The position numbers and the translations under genes were made by a program. Below the pieces are notes generated by a model, which did no database searches, had not been told where the DNA came from, and saw only the letters and a program-made list of their open reading frames with translations. From Jimgerdemannia flammicorona (Eukaryota; Mucoromycota; Endogonomycetes; Endogonales; Endogonaceae), in NCBI GenBank assembly GCA_003990745.1, contig RBNI01004300.1, positions 1-14,294 of the forward strand: a stretch of DNA of 14,294 nt, read 5' to 3'. Of this stretch, positions 6,980-14,294 are shown one piece after another (positions within the stretch are counted from its first letter, which is position 1; every line of letters starts with the position of its first letter).

Positions 6980-8150
6980 TCATAGTATATACTTCTTGAG
7001 TCTATTCCTGTGTACCATAGTAGGCAGTATAGTCTCTGAGATTTTTCTAAGCCAGAAGGTAGTTCCCTTGATATCTTGTACATAGAAGAGTCCTTCCCAT
7101 TTAGGCTCCAGTTATTGTAACTATGAGGCTTTTACCATATTTCGATACAGTAGAACCTTTTCTCCAATTTGGATGGGTTCTAGGACCTTGTGATTCTTTT
7201 CTACATCCTTCTTTGTCAGCACTTGTGACTTGATGATGTAATCTTCAGCCTTCTTCCTGATTTGGTGTAGTCTCCAGATTTCTGCATCAACCCATCTCCA
7301 AGTTAGGTCTAGATTTGTAGCTGAGGTTCTATCAGAATCTTCTTCTCTGAAGAGCAGCTCTCTTGGGGTAAAGTGTGTGCTCTGTGACCATATATCTCAT
7401 AGGACAGAGAGGTCAGTTGGGAGATAGTTATCCCAATTCTCATATGTCTCTGAGATCTTCGCTAGGATGTTCTTGAGGGTCTTGTTAGTTCTTTCTGTCT
7501 GTCCATTTCCTTGAGGGTGGTATGTGGTGGTCTTGATGTGCTGGATCTTATATTTCTGATATATTATATCATAGAATCCATTAATGAATTCTGTGCTTCA
7601 GTCTGTTGTGATTTGCTTTGGTGTCTTGTAGTGGCAGATGATTTCTTGGTGCAGGAAGTCAGCTATAGAGAGGGCATTGGCTTCTTGTAATACTCCTGCC
7701 TCTATCTATTTGGTGAAGAGATCTACAATAACTATAATATAGTGGTTTCCTGATAGTATTACCAGTAGTGGCCCAATGATATCCATTGAAATGTGGTGGA
7801 AGGGAATAGGCTCAATTCTTGATGACCCAGGTGCCTGGTCTTACTGATCTTGTTTCTGTTTTTGGCACTTGTCATACCCTTTGACAAATTGGCACAGGTC
7901 TTCTTCTATCTTGGGTCACTACATGGTTCTTCTTGCCTTATCATATGTATTGGTTCCTCCTAGGTGTCCTTGCTTATATACTTCCTTTATTACTTAATAT
8001 TTCTAGTATATTACTAGCTTTCCTCCTTTTCTGAGTGTAGTGTTATCTAGTTCAAACTGTTTTTAAGTCCAGTTGATAATGGTGATTGTCCAGAGTTTAA
8101 GGTGGTTGGGCATCTTCCACTGTCTAAGGTAGCTGATTAATCCATAGTAT
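6980..8150 (-). pseudogene. Gypsy integrase
   Basis: It would integrate the cDNA. The zinc-binding domain is near 7890-7975: the segment YKQGHLGG has Tyr where the first zinc-binding His is expected, and KGYDKCQKQ keeps the second Cys. Catalytic residues are Asp in SMDIIGPL (7781-7783), Asp in TTD (7601-7603) followed by a TGA for Arg in STEF, and Glu in GNGQTER (7493-7495). Exactly 35 residues lie between the last two. A GPY/F-like segment reads EPKWEGLFYV (Pro replaced by Leu) near the end. No chromodomain follows. Many stops interrupt the frame, which differs from the RT frame; the shift lies at about 8160-8230. The last stop is TGA 6980-6982. Confidence 0.88.
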
Positions 8151-8870
8151 AGCTCCTTATTCATGTTGAATAGTCTTGATGGAAGTGTTTTGGAGTGTCC
8201 TTGAGAGTACATCAATATTGGTATTGGTCTTTTCTGAGTAGTGCTTAACAGTACAGTTATACTCTTGTAGCCTATAGATCTATCTGGCATATATTCCTTT
8301 GGGGTTCAGAGTGTGGAATAGCCAGGCAAGAGCAGAATGATCTGTTTGAATGGTGAAGTGTTTCCTGGCTAGGTAGTAGTGGAACTTATCTACTGCCCAG
8401 ACTACTGCCAAGCATTCAAGCTTGCATGACTCATAGTTCTGTTCTGCTCCATGGGTACCTCAGCTTGCATAGGAGATGACATATTCATGTCCATCTTTCT
8501 TCTAAGCTAGGACTGCTCCAAGTTCTATAGTACTTGTATCTGTCTGCAGGATGAATTCTAGGTTCCAATCTGGTCTTCTGAGGATAGGTGCTTGGGTCAA
8601 CCTAGTCTTGAGTTCATTGAAGGTTTCTTGGCACTCCTTAGTCCATTTGAATTTTGTTTCCTTCTTCAGTAGCTCATAGATAGGTACTGCAATGTTAGAG
8701 TATCCTTTGATGAACCTTCTGTAGTAGCTGGCCAGTCCAAGGAAAGTATGGACTTCTGTGGTTGTTCTGGGTCTCAGGTAGGCTACAATAGCCTCAATCT
8801 TCATGGGGTCTGTGTGGATTCTGGTCTGGTTGATGAGATGTCCTAGGTAGGTGATTTCCTGAGCTACAAA
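8151..8870 (-). pseudogene. Gypsy RNase H with connecting region
   Basis: The connection is seen as TTEVHTFLGLASYYRRFIKGY (about 8690-8760 on the minus strand), a hallmark of Ty3/gypsy Pol between RT and RNase H. RNase H follows: Asp in LQTDTS, Glu in KLECLAVVWAVDKF, and Asp in IQTDHSALAWLF are all present. TAG at 8502-8504 reads as a former CAG (Gln) in the usual LAQKK context, and several more stops follow. After NTNIDVLSR, an approximate match to the end motif ADALSR, the frame becomes unclear and integrase resumes one frame off. Confidence 0.87.
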
Positions 8871-9480
8871 CTTGCATTTCTTGGGCTTAATGTAGAGGCC
8901 ATGCTCCTTGAGCTTCTTGAGGGCTAGCTATATATAATTGACATATTCCCATACAGTGTTGCTGAAGATGATCACATCATCAACATAGACAAAGAGCCAT
9001 TTTCCAATCTCATTGTTGAAGACTCTGTTCATCATTCACTGGAAACTTACTGGGGCATTGCACATTCTAAATGGTATTCACAGATAGATATAGGTGGCAT
9101 CAGGTGTGATGAAGGCTGATTTCTCACTGACATCTTGAGTGAGATCAATCTGATGGAAGTCTGAGAACAGATCCAAGGTGGTTTAGTATTTGGCTTCACT
9201 TCCAAAGATAGTAAGAATTTCTTAAATATTTGGCAAGGGCTGCCTATCCTTCTTGGTGATGGCATTGAGCTTCCTATAGTCAATACAGAGTCTTGGTGCA
9301 AACTCTCCAGACTTGCTTCCTTTCTTCAGGGCAAGGACAATAGGTGAGGCCCAGGGGCTGATAGCCTGCTTGATGATTCTAGCTTCATCCATTTCCTTAA
9401 GTTCTGCTTGCAGCAATTCTCTGTAGGTAGGTGGTATGGGTCTGGCTTTCTGGTAGATGGGCTTGGTATCACTAGTGTCA
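8871..9480 (-). pseudogene. Gypsy reverse transcriptase
   Basis: It begins near YRELLQAELKEMDEARII. The core shows SPWASPIVLALKKG, PRLCIDYRKLNAIT (motif with basic and Asp residues), then TTLDLFSDFHQI (first catalytic Asp region, Gly to Asp in SGFHQI), CNAPVSFQ, and an intact FVYVDDVIIFS box at about 8975-9000. LGHLINQTRIHTDP follows. Stops are TAA 9222-9224 (CAA expected), TAA 9183-9185 and further TGA and TAG codons, including a TGA after SFQ where CGA is the family residue. The YVDD box is intact, but the enzyme could not be made as one chain. Confidence 0.93.
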
Positions 9481-9551
9481 ACTTTGTGGTAGTACTTAAG
9501 TTCTTAATTGTAGATATCCCTAAAGTCTGTAGCAAATACTCCTTCATTTTA

Positions 9552-10103
9552 GTACAGGATCTTGAGAAATTATTCCTCCAGGGGAAAGTTTTCTCTAATA
9601 GTATATGTGTGCTTGTTCTGGTCCTTGTCTTTCTTGTGCTCAAGTTTGGTAATCTTGGTGACAGCATAGGCTCCTCTTCCAGTAGATCCAAAGTCTTGTT
9701 CTCCTCTCATAGTCTTGATGAGTTCGATGGCTTCTATGATCTTGGGCTTCTTGACTTTGTGAATCAGTATCTGGCCAATCCTGTCATACTTCTTAACTTC
9801 AAATGGGGTGGTGGGATTGTGATTCCTGACTATGATGAAGATCTCACCAGTGTAATCAGAGTCAATTACTTCTCCTTCAACTAAGATTTCACTTTTGGCC
9901 AGACTGCTCCTGGTCTTGATAATTCCAGCATAGTTTTCTGGCAGCTTGACTCCAATTCCAGTGCCAAGTAGAGTGGTGGTCTGTGGTTCAAGGGTAGCAT
10001 CTTGAATGCTGGCAAGGTCTATTCCTATGGCTCCTTCAGTCTTGTATTCTGGGATCTTGGCTTTGGGGTGAAACTTCTTAACCTTGAGGGTGATGTCTGA
10101 TTC
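9552..10103 (-). pseudogene. dUTPase domain in gypsy Pol
   Basis: All five motifs of the trimeric dUTPase family are present in order in one uninterrupted stretch of 184 codons: motif 1 GAIGIDLAS (10008-10034), motif 2 RSSLA (9897-9911), motif 3 VIDSDYTG (9846-9869) with the catalytic Asp, motif 4 DRIGQ (9771-9785), and motif 5 RGEQDFGSTG (9678-9707) with the Phe that stacks on uracil. From about 10100 to 9678 it is about 141 residues, the usual length. The family hydrolyses dUTP to dUMP and pyrophosphate, keeping uracil out of new DNA. Departures from consensus are Ile for Tyr in motif 1, Glu for Gly before VID in motif 3, and QD before the Phe of motif 5. It lies between protease and RT in the RT frame. 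Bounding stops are TAA 10104-10106 and TAA 9549-9551. The element as a whole is broken, so I call it a pseudogene although this domain is unbroken. Confidence 0.92.
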
Positions 10104-10424
10104 TTATTCCTCCTCATTGTTACTGTCAGCTTGAAGCTCTGGGGGCTGGTCATCTTCTTCAGCTTTCCTTTTTGCTTCAGCAGCTTCTTGCTCATATTTC
10201 TGTTGGTGGATTTTCCTGACTTCACTGATACAAGACCAGTAGTCATTCAGGTGTTCAGAGCAGTACATCCTAGTACTGTGGAGGCATCTTCCTTGAGGAG
10301 CATAGCCATCAATGATCTTGTTGTACCACTGCTTATCTGTGAGCTTGGGTGTCTTGTTCTTGTTCTTGTTCACCAAGTGTATGAAGACCTCTGTGTCCTC
10401 TTCATCTCCTTCCTCCATATCTAG
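10104..10424 (-). pseudogene. Charged linker with possible zinc-binding cluster, between protease and dUTPase
   Basis: This is an open stretch of 106 codons in the pol frame; the ATG at 10422-10424 is probably internal. It begins acidic (EEGDEEDTE), has a Lys/Asn repeat (NKNKNK), then WYNKIIDGY and a Cys/His cluster RCLHSTRMYCSEH (10257-10295), spaced C-X-H-X5-C-X2-H. It ends in a Glu/Lys/Ala-rich segment likely to form a coiled coil (about residues 65-90). I recognise no family. The cluster could bind zinc, or it could be chance in a spacer. Confidence 0.55.
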
Positions 10425-10429
10425 TAGAA

Positions 10430-10850
10430 CTCCTTTATGGACATTGATAGAGACTCATACCTTTCTCCCTCTATAGTTGATCTGCATCTTCTAAGCATTG
10501 AGGTCAATGATGGCCTTGACCTTGTGAAGCCATTGGTTACCAATAAGGATATCATAGTTGGTAGTGCTTGTAACAATCATGTCTACTGAGATGGTAGCTC
10601 CTCCTATCTTGATGGAGACTTCTCAGATTTTGCTAAAGGGGGTAGCTCGTGTACTATCTGCTGTAACATAGACCATCTTGGTGGACTCTTCAATGTCCCA
10701 GCCTAGGCAGTCAATTGCCTTCTTGCTTATGAGGCATCCTCCAGCACTGATATCAATGATGACATCAAAGATACAGTCTTCGATCTGACATGGGGTATAG
10801 GCTGATATCTTGCACTGGTCTTCGGATTCCTGAGTTCTCAGATTCCTCCT
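10430..10850 (-). pseudogene. Gypsy retropepsin-type protease
   Basis: The protease would process Gag-Pol. The active site region reads DVIIDISAGGCLIS (about 10720-10765). The expected Asp-Thr-Gly-Ala is Asp-Ile-Ser-Ala here, explained by one C-to-T and one G-to-A change. Later conserved segments are SIKIGGATISVDMIV and NYDILIGNQWLHKVKAIIDLN, equivalent to the YDxLLGRxWL block of the family. Stops are TGA 10623-10625, TAG 10491-10493 and TGA 10455-10457. The frame is +1 relative to gag; the change falls between about 10884 and 10800. Confidence 0.82.
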
Positions 10851-12240
10851 GTGTATTGTGAGCTTCTACAATCTTGTACTCTTAATTCTTGGCAGTAGTT
10901 GCAAGTCTTACTCTCAACTGCTGTCTGAAGACAGGGACTTCAGCTAGTTGTCCAAAAGTAGCATTGACCTTCTGTTCCTTGAGATCCTTGTAGATATCAT
11001 ACTGGTGGATCTTGGTCTTGTGCAGCTTCTGTTCCTTCTTGCTCTCACTTTCTCCTGAGACTGGAGTAGTGCCTTCTATGATTTGGCAAGCAGCTTCATC
11101 TAACTCCATGTCTTGATTAATCTCCTCAGGTTGAGTCTTGCTTTGAATAGTAACAGCTGGAGTCTTCTTTGGTCTTCTAACTGGCTTACTGTTGCTCTTC
11201 TTATTATAGAGCTTGGACTGGGTTCTGGTACCTTCAGTAGCAGAGTAGAATTCAAGCTCCTCATAGTATTCTTCATCATCAGTGTCACCAATCTCCTTGA
11301 TGACTACTGCATTGGTTTGTTCTCTGATTCTGCTAGCATTGCTTGGTTGGGCTTTACATCTTATTTTGATCATACAACTCTTTGTATAGTGGCCTTCTTC
11401 TCTACATCTGAAGCATATGATATGGCATTCTTCTGTAGCAGCTACAAATCTCTGCACTGGTCTCCTGTTGGTGCTTCAGACTTCTCTAACAATATCTTTA
11501 AGGTTTACAGACATCTCAGCAAACTACTTGGTAAGTTCTTTCACTGGGTCAGCTTTGACTGCCTTGGGGGTAAGTGAGGTTGGTTATCTGTTTATAACTG
11601 TGACAGGTATGATACTAGTTGGCTTTGATGGCTCCATCTTGATACCAGTTATTTTCTCTATTGAGTGTTCAGCAGGGTATCTGGCAGTCCAATATCTCTA
11701 TGCAAAGACCACTTTCTGATCAAGGGTCAGTACAGCTAAGATAGACCAGATTTCTAAAGCAATTTCAGAGTAAACTCTCTTGAGGAATGTTGAATCTGCT
11801 ATTTGTTCCTTGAGGCAGTCATCATAGCCAGCCAAGACAATCAAGTGACAGATTTGGGTATAGAATGAGTTGAGATCTTCACTAAGTCTCTGGCAGATAG
11901 TATTGAGTTGATCCTTGAGAGCTTGCTTGATATCTTCAGTATAGTATGTTGTTCTGAGGAAGGCCTTCATGTTGGCAAGTTTGGCTGTATCAGTATCAGC
12001 AATAGTGGCTGTATTGAACTTGTCTCTGGTAGGTCCTCTGAGGCTGACTGATAGAAGGGCCAATTGTGCATCCACACCAAGGACTTGTATGGTGGCAAAT
12101 TGTTCAAAGTCTTCAATGAAGGTCAGGATTGACTCTTCAGTAGTATATCCATAGAATGTGAGGAGATGTATTTCTATCTTGTCTTGAATTCTTGTAGGGG
12201 TGACTCTTGTAGTCAGGTAGTTGTTGTGGGGATTGTTCAT
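10851..12240 (-). pseudogene. Gypsy Gag, with downstream region leading into protease
   Basis: The capsid part starts at ATG 12238-12240, 36 bp after the primer site. The Ty3/gypsy Gag core is suggested by segments such as TFYGYTTEESILTFIEDFEQF and GPTRDKFNTA (residues about 28-75). A canonical zinc knuckle C-X2-C-X4-H-X4-C lies at 11374-11415 (CFRCREEGHYTKSC). After it come an acidic, Lys/Ser-rich segment and KVNATFGQLAEVPVFRQQL, which resembles the pre-protease segment of gypsy elements. In-frame stops are TAG 11698-11700 and TAG 11524-11526 (both former TGG), TAA 11584-11586 and TAA 10882-10884 (former CAA), and TGA 11476-11478 (former CGA). Confidence 0.88.
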
Positions 12241-12276
12241 TTTTCAGCTTGAAAGTGAGGGATTTGTCTTAAATCA

Positions 12277-12293
12277 CCAGCTAATGGGCACCA
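12277..12293 (-). promoter_or_regulatory. Gypsy primer binding site
   Basis: The minus strand reads TGGTGCCCATTAGCTGG, three bases after the LTR end CATGACA. A TGG start pairs with a tRNA 3' CCA end. The acceptor sequence would end GGGCACCA, possibly a Lys-type tRNA with an altered discriminator base. The matching tRNA is not established from this window. Confidence 0.65.
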
Positions 12294-12502
12294 AGTTGTC
12301 ATGTAGTGGTCACTGAGTCCTTCAAATATACCAGATTCTCTTCAAGGTATATCTCTTAGACTAACTCAAGTTTGTTATAAGCAAGTTCTTATTGGAGTGC
12401 CTTCCTAAGATCTTATAGTCCTCAAACTTCTTATCTTTAACTGTCTTGTTATCTCTTAGATTGCTTGCAAGGAAGTGTATATATTGTACTGAGAAGACTG
12501 AC

Positions 12503-12508
12503 TTTATT
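12503..12508 (-). terminator. Polyadenylation signal in gypsy LTR
   Basis: AATAAA on the minus strand, 20 bases downstream of the TATA box at 12528-12535; the left copy has the same at 190-195. The order TATA, AATAAA, U5 suits a short R region. Confidence 0.45.
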
Positions 12509-12527
12509 TCAGAGGAAATAAGAGGAG

Positions 12528-12535
12528 TATTTATA
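12528..12535 (-). promoter_or_regulatory. Downstream TATA box, right LTR
   Basis: TATAAATA on the minus strand, identical in the left LTR at 215-222 although neighbouring bases differ. It is the likely core promoter for the full-length RNA, about 100 bp after the palindrome array. Confidence 0.5.
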
Positions 12536-12631
12536 CAAAATATAATTCAATAGTTGCTAAGATATAAAGCTAAATATAAATTCCAATAACTAAAACTACT
12601 AAGTTCCAGAGTCGGTACTGATGGTTGTACA

Positions 12632-12771
12632 GGTTCAGGATGCTGGTATAATTCAGTGTCATATCAGAATACCAGTGCTGGTATTATTCAGTGTTATATC
12701 AAAATATTAATACTGGAACAATTCTGCATCACCTCAGAATGCCAGTGCTGGCATTATCCAGTATAACAAAG
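12632..12771 (-). repeat. Four 35-bp tandem units with palindromic cores (right LTR)
   Basis: Unit starts are 12632, 12667, 12702 and 12737. Unit 2 holds the perfect 16-base palindrome-like ATACCAGTGCTGGTAT, and unit 4 holds GCCAGTGCTGGC. Unit 3 is decayed, and unit 1 keeps only one arm. Units share the tail ATTCAGTGT and an ending TCA. The array starts 3 bp after the LTR frame's stop codon (minus strand) and lies upstream of the TATA box, which suggests repeated protein-binding sites. Confidence 0.85.
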
Positions 12772-12774
12772 GAC

Positions 12775-13587
12775 TTAGAGCAGAATGTTCAAGACCATGG
12801 GGGCTTCATCCTTATTATCAGAGGTCAGAATATCTTCAAAGGAGATGAGGTCTGCAAACATTTCATCAAGATTGTATAGGTTACATGGGATGATATCATC
12901 ACTGATGACATCATCATATTTGGTAGCAGTGGGAACAAGGAGATCTGGAGCTCTCTAGTCTATAAGGTTCTCTTCCACAAAATAAGGAACAAATGTGAGG
13001 TCTTGGGGAGGTCTAACCTAGATGCTTGGGCCTTAGAATACTGAGATCAATCCTTGCAGGAATTGGTCTGGGTTGTCCTGGAGGATGGGGTGCCAGAAGT
13101 CTTCTACTTCATCACTATTGAGGGTGATAGTGGACTGGGCTTCTGTAGCCACCCTGGCTTCTAGTGCATTGATATAGCAGGATGACAGGTCTCTGAAATC
13201 TGAGACTCTAACATATTCCAAGTTAGAGATTGACCATAGTGTATACCTGAAGATCTGATGGATCTTTTTAGCTGTCCTTATCTCGCATATATCTATGAAA
13301 GTGGTATCTTATAGCTCTTGAGGGCTGGCCTGTGGGAACTCTTAGCAGAGAAGGTTTCCTATTTTGTACTCCTGCCACATTTGGAGGCATTTGGTAGCAA
13401 TGGTGATCCTGATTTCCATTTCATGGCAGTAGAGGATATAGTGATAAGGATCACCAGTACTCAGGTTGACACTAGGAGTCCTTCTTAAGTGGGTCCTTAT
13501 AGCTCTTCTGATGTCTTGGAATATCCTTTTTTCAATTGAGATGTCTTGGTGGTTCCTTGATCTTGAGGTTTAGCAGGCAGCAGGCAT
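12775..13587 (-). pseudogene. LTR-encoded ORF, 270 codons (right copy, complete span)
   Basis: From ATG 13585-13587 to TAA 12775-12777 the frame is in phase throughout, with no indel against the left copy. Stops in this copy are TAA 13570-13572 (CAA in the left copy), TAA 13342-13344 (TGA in the left), TAA 13033-13035 (CAA in the left), TAG 13018-13020 (CAG in the left) and TAG 12955-12957 (TGG in the left). So four of five stops here are sense in the left copy. The predicted protein has a basic N-terminal third (SRSRNHQD, FQDIRRAIRTH), a middle with KKIHQIFRYTLW and VSDFRDLSSC, and an acidic C terminus. No signal peptide, membrane segment or known domain is recognised. The TATA box lies about 80 bp upstream. 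The codon-82 stop is shared by both copies and could be a former CGA or a real end that splits the frame. Confidence 0.72.
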
Positions 13588-13666
13588 TTCATTTGTGGTA
13601 AGTCTTTGGGCTATTTTGGGATTGGTGGGTCTTATTGGTTACTACTACTGTAGTTCCTTGATCCTT

Positions 13667-13674
13667 CTTTTATA
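13667..13674 (-). promoter_or_regulatory. Upstream TATA box, right LTR
   Basis: TATAAAAG on the minus strand, about 155 bp into the LTR and 80 bp before the LTR frame's ATG. It is conserved in the left copy at 6443-6450. Confidence 0.45.
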
Positions 13675-13829
13675 TTCCTCAAGATACCCATACTGTGGTT
13701 GTAATGACTCACAGTTGGTCATCATTTCTCATCTTGTATACTATATAATCTTCTTATACTCTGATCTGATGGCTTGTAAGGAAAGACTATATCCTGTGCT
13801 GATGTCATCATTCTGGGGTCACTGTTACA

Positions 13830-14294
13830 ATAAATACTCTTAGTATTTCTATCTGAAATAAAATAGCTTTAGTTTAGTTCTTGATATAAGAATCAAGTTT
13901 CTCTTCTATATATATGTATATTCTTCTGAGTCTTAGTAATAATACTTAAGTAACTCTAGTATTTCTAATTAAACTTTAAAAGTCTAACTAACTTCTGCCA
14001 GAACTAAAGACTAGTATATAAATCAAAAGACTTAAGAAAACCTCTTATTGAATCTGAATCCAAGATAAATTCAGTCTGTATATAAATAAAAAACAAGTCT
14101 CTTATAATTATAGTTATTAAAAAAATAACATTACTACTATAACTACTTTTAAGTAAGTACTTTCTTATACTGAAGGCTTCTTGATATACTTATATACTAA
14201 GTCTCTAAATAATTTCCCTACATACTCTAGTTATCTGTAGATAAGAGATAGATTAAAAAGAGAGTTATTATAAAAACTCTTAAACTATAAAAAA
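13830..14294. other. AT-rich flank without CpG, no gene seen
   Basis: This 465-bp stretch is strongly A+T-rich, and I see no CpG dinucleotide in it. All frames are short. It may be RIP-mutated repeat or ordinary AT-rich intergenic DNA. The bases next to the LTR (ATAAA) have no match at the left end, so no target duplication is visible. Confidence 0.6.

Larger units (their letters stand above)
102..13829 (-). mobile_element. Ty3/gypsy LTR retrotransposon with dUTPase, degenerate, holding a nested copia element
   Basis: Two direct repeats of 1415 matched bases flank a minus-strand coding interior ordered gag, protease, dUTPase, reverse transcriptase, RNase H, integrase. Integrase after RNase H is the Ty3/gypsy order. 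A primer site lies just inside the right LTR and a purine tract just inside the left LTR, which fixes the minus-strand orientation. Without the nested element the span is about 8.6 kb. All coding parts are broken by stops and at least two frame changes, so this copy is non-autonomous. No chromodomain was seen after the integrase. The flanks show no matching target duplication, because the left LTR is truncated. Confidence 0.93.
12297..13829 (-). repeat. Gypsy 5' LTR, complete (1533 bp)
   Basis: On the minus strand it runs from TGTAACAG at 13829 to CATGACA at 12297, the usual TG...CA ends. It contains, in transcription order: TATA box 13667-13674, the 270-codon LTR frame (13587-12775), a 35-bp repeat array (12771-12632), TATA box 12535-12528, AATAAA 12508-12503 and a U5 end. 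The 118 bp at 12297-12414 are not present in the left copy. This copy also keeps the empty target site of the copia element at 13432-13436. Confidence 0.88.

Noticed and set aside
9408..9884. A 158-codon plus-strand frame
   Set aside because: It lies antisense to the dUTPase and RT start. The minus strand carries all the recognisable motifs, so this is a shadow.
11113..11577. A 154-codon plus-strand frame
   Set aside because: Antisense to gag and its zinc knuckle; T-rich composition gives a hydrophobic pseudo-protein.
12415..12423. LTR end placed where similarity to the left copy stops
   Set aside because: The sequence there lacks a CA end and a nearby TGG primer site. CATGACA followed by TGGTGCCC at 12277-12303 is a better boundary.
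12632..12771. CRISPR-like array
   Set aside because: The 35-bp units are directly adjacent without spacers, inside an LTR of a eukaryotic retrotransposon.

Overview
This window is almost entirely retrotransposon, most likely from a filamentous fungus. An old Ty3/gypsy LTR element on the minus strand (about 102-13829) has a younger Ty1/copia element on the plus strand (1124-6207) inserted in its left LTR. AT-rich flanks lie outside (1-101 and 13830-14294). I see no host gene, rRNA or tRNA. The fungal assignment is inference. It rests on transition-only divergence between repeat copies with a CpA-to-TpA bias (the mark of repeat-induced point mutation, RIP), strong CpG loss in the older element, and a copia primer site matching the initiator-Met tRNA anticodon arm.

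Ty3/gypsy element, read right to left: 5' LTR (12297-13829), primer binding site (12277-12293), gag with a CCHC knuckle (12240 to about 10850), then one long pol frame. Pol runs protease, a charged linker, a complete dUTPase-like domain with all five motifs (about 9678-10100), reverse transcriptase and RNase H. Integrase (D,D-35-E) follows in a second frame. A polypurine tract (6606-6615) and the 3' LTR (102-1123 plus 6213-6605) end the element. Every coding region carries stop codons, and nearly all can be read as C-to-T or G-to-A changes of CAA, CAG, CGA or TGG.

Two parts of this element stand out. First, the dUTPase domain sits between protease and reverse transcriptase. Second, the LTR itself seems to have carried a 270-codon open reading frame. 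It starts at the same ATG and ends at the same TAA in both LTR copies, and most of its stops are private to one copy. It lies in U3, between an upstream TATA box and an array of four 35-bp units, most of them centred on the palindrome CCAGTRCTGG. A second TATA box and an AATAAA lie further downstream.

Ty1/copia element, left to right: 153-bp LTR, half-tRNA type primer site, gag (intact to a TAA at 2200-2202), protease, integrase, reverse transcriptase and RNase H, then a 3' untranslated stretch and the second LTR. Pol has seven further in-frame stops, five of them TGA where Arg (CGA) would fit, and about three shifts of -1. The copy is dead but much less decayed than its host element. Its LTRs differ at 7 of 153 sites, all transitions; the gypsy LTRs differ at 28 of 379 compared sites, also all transitions.
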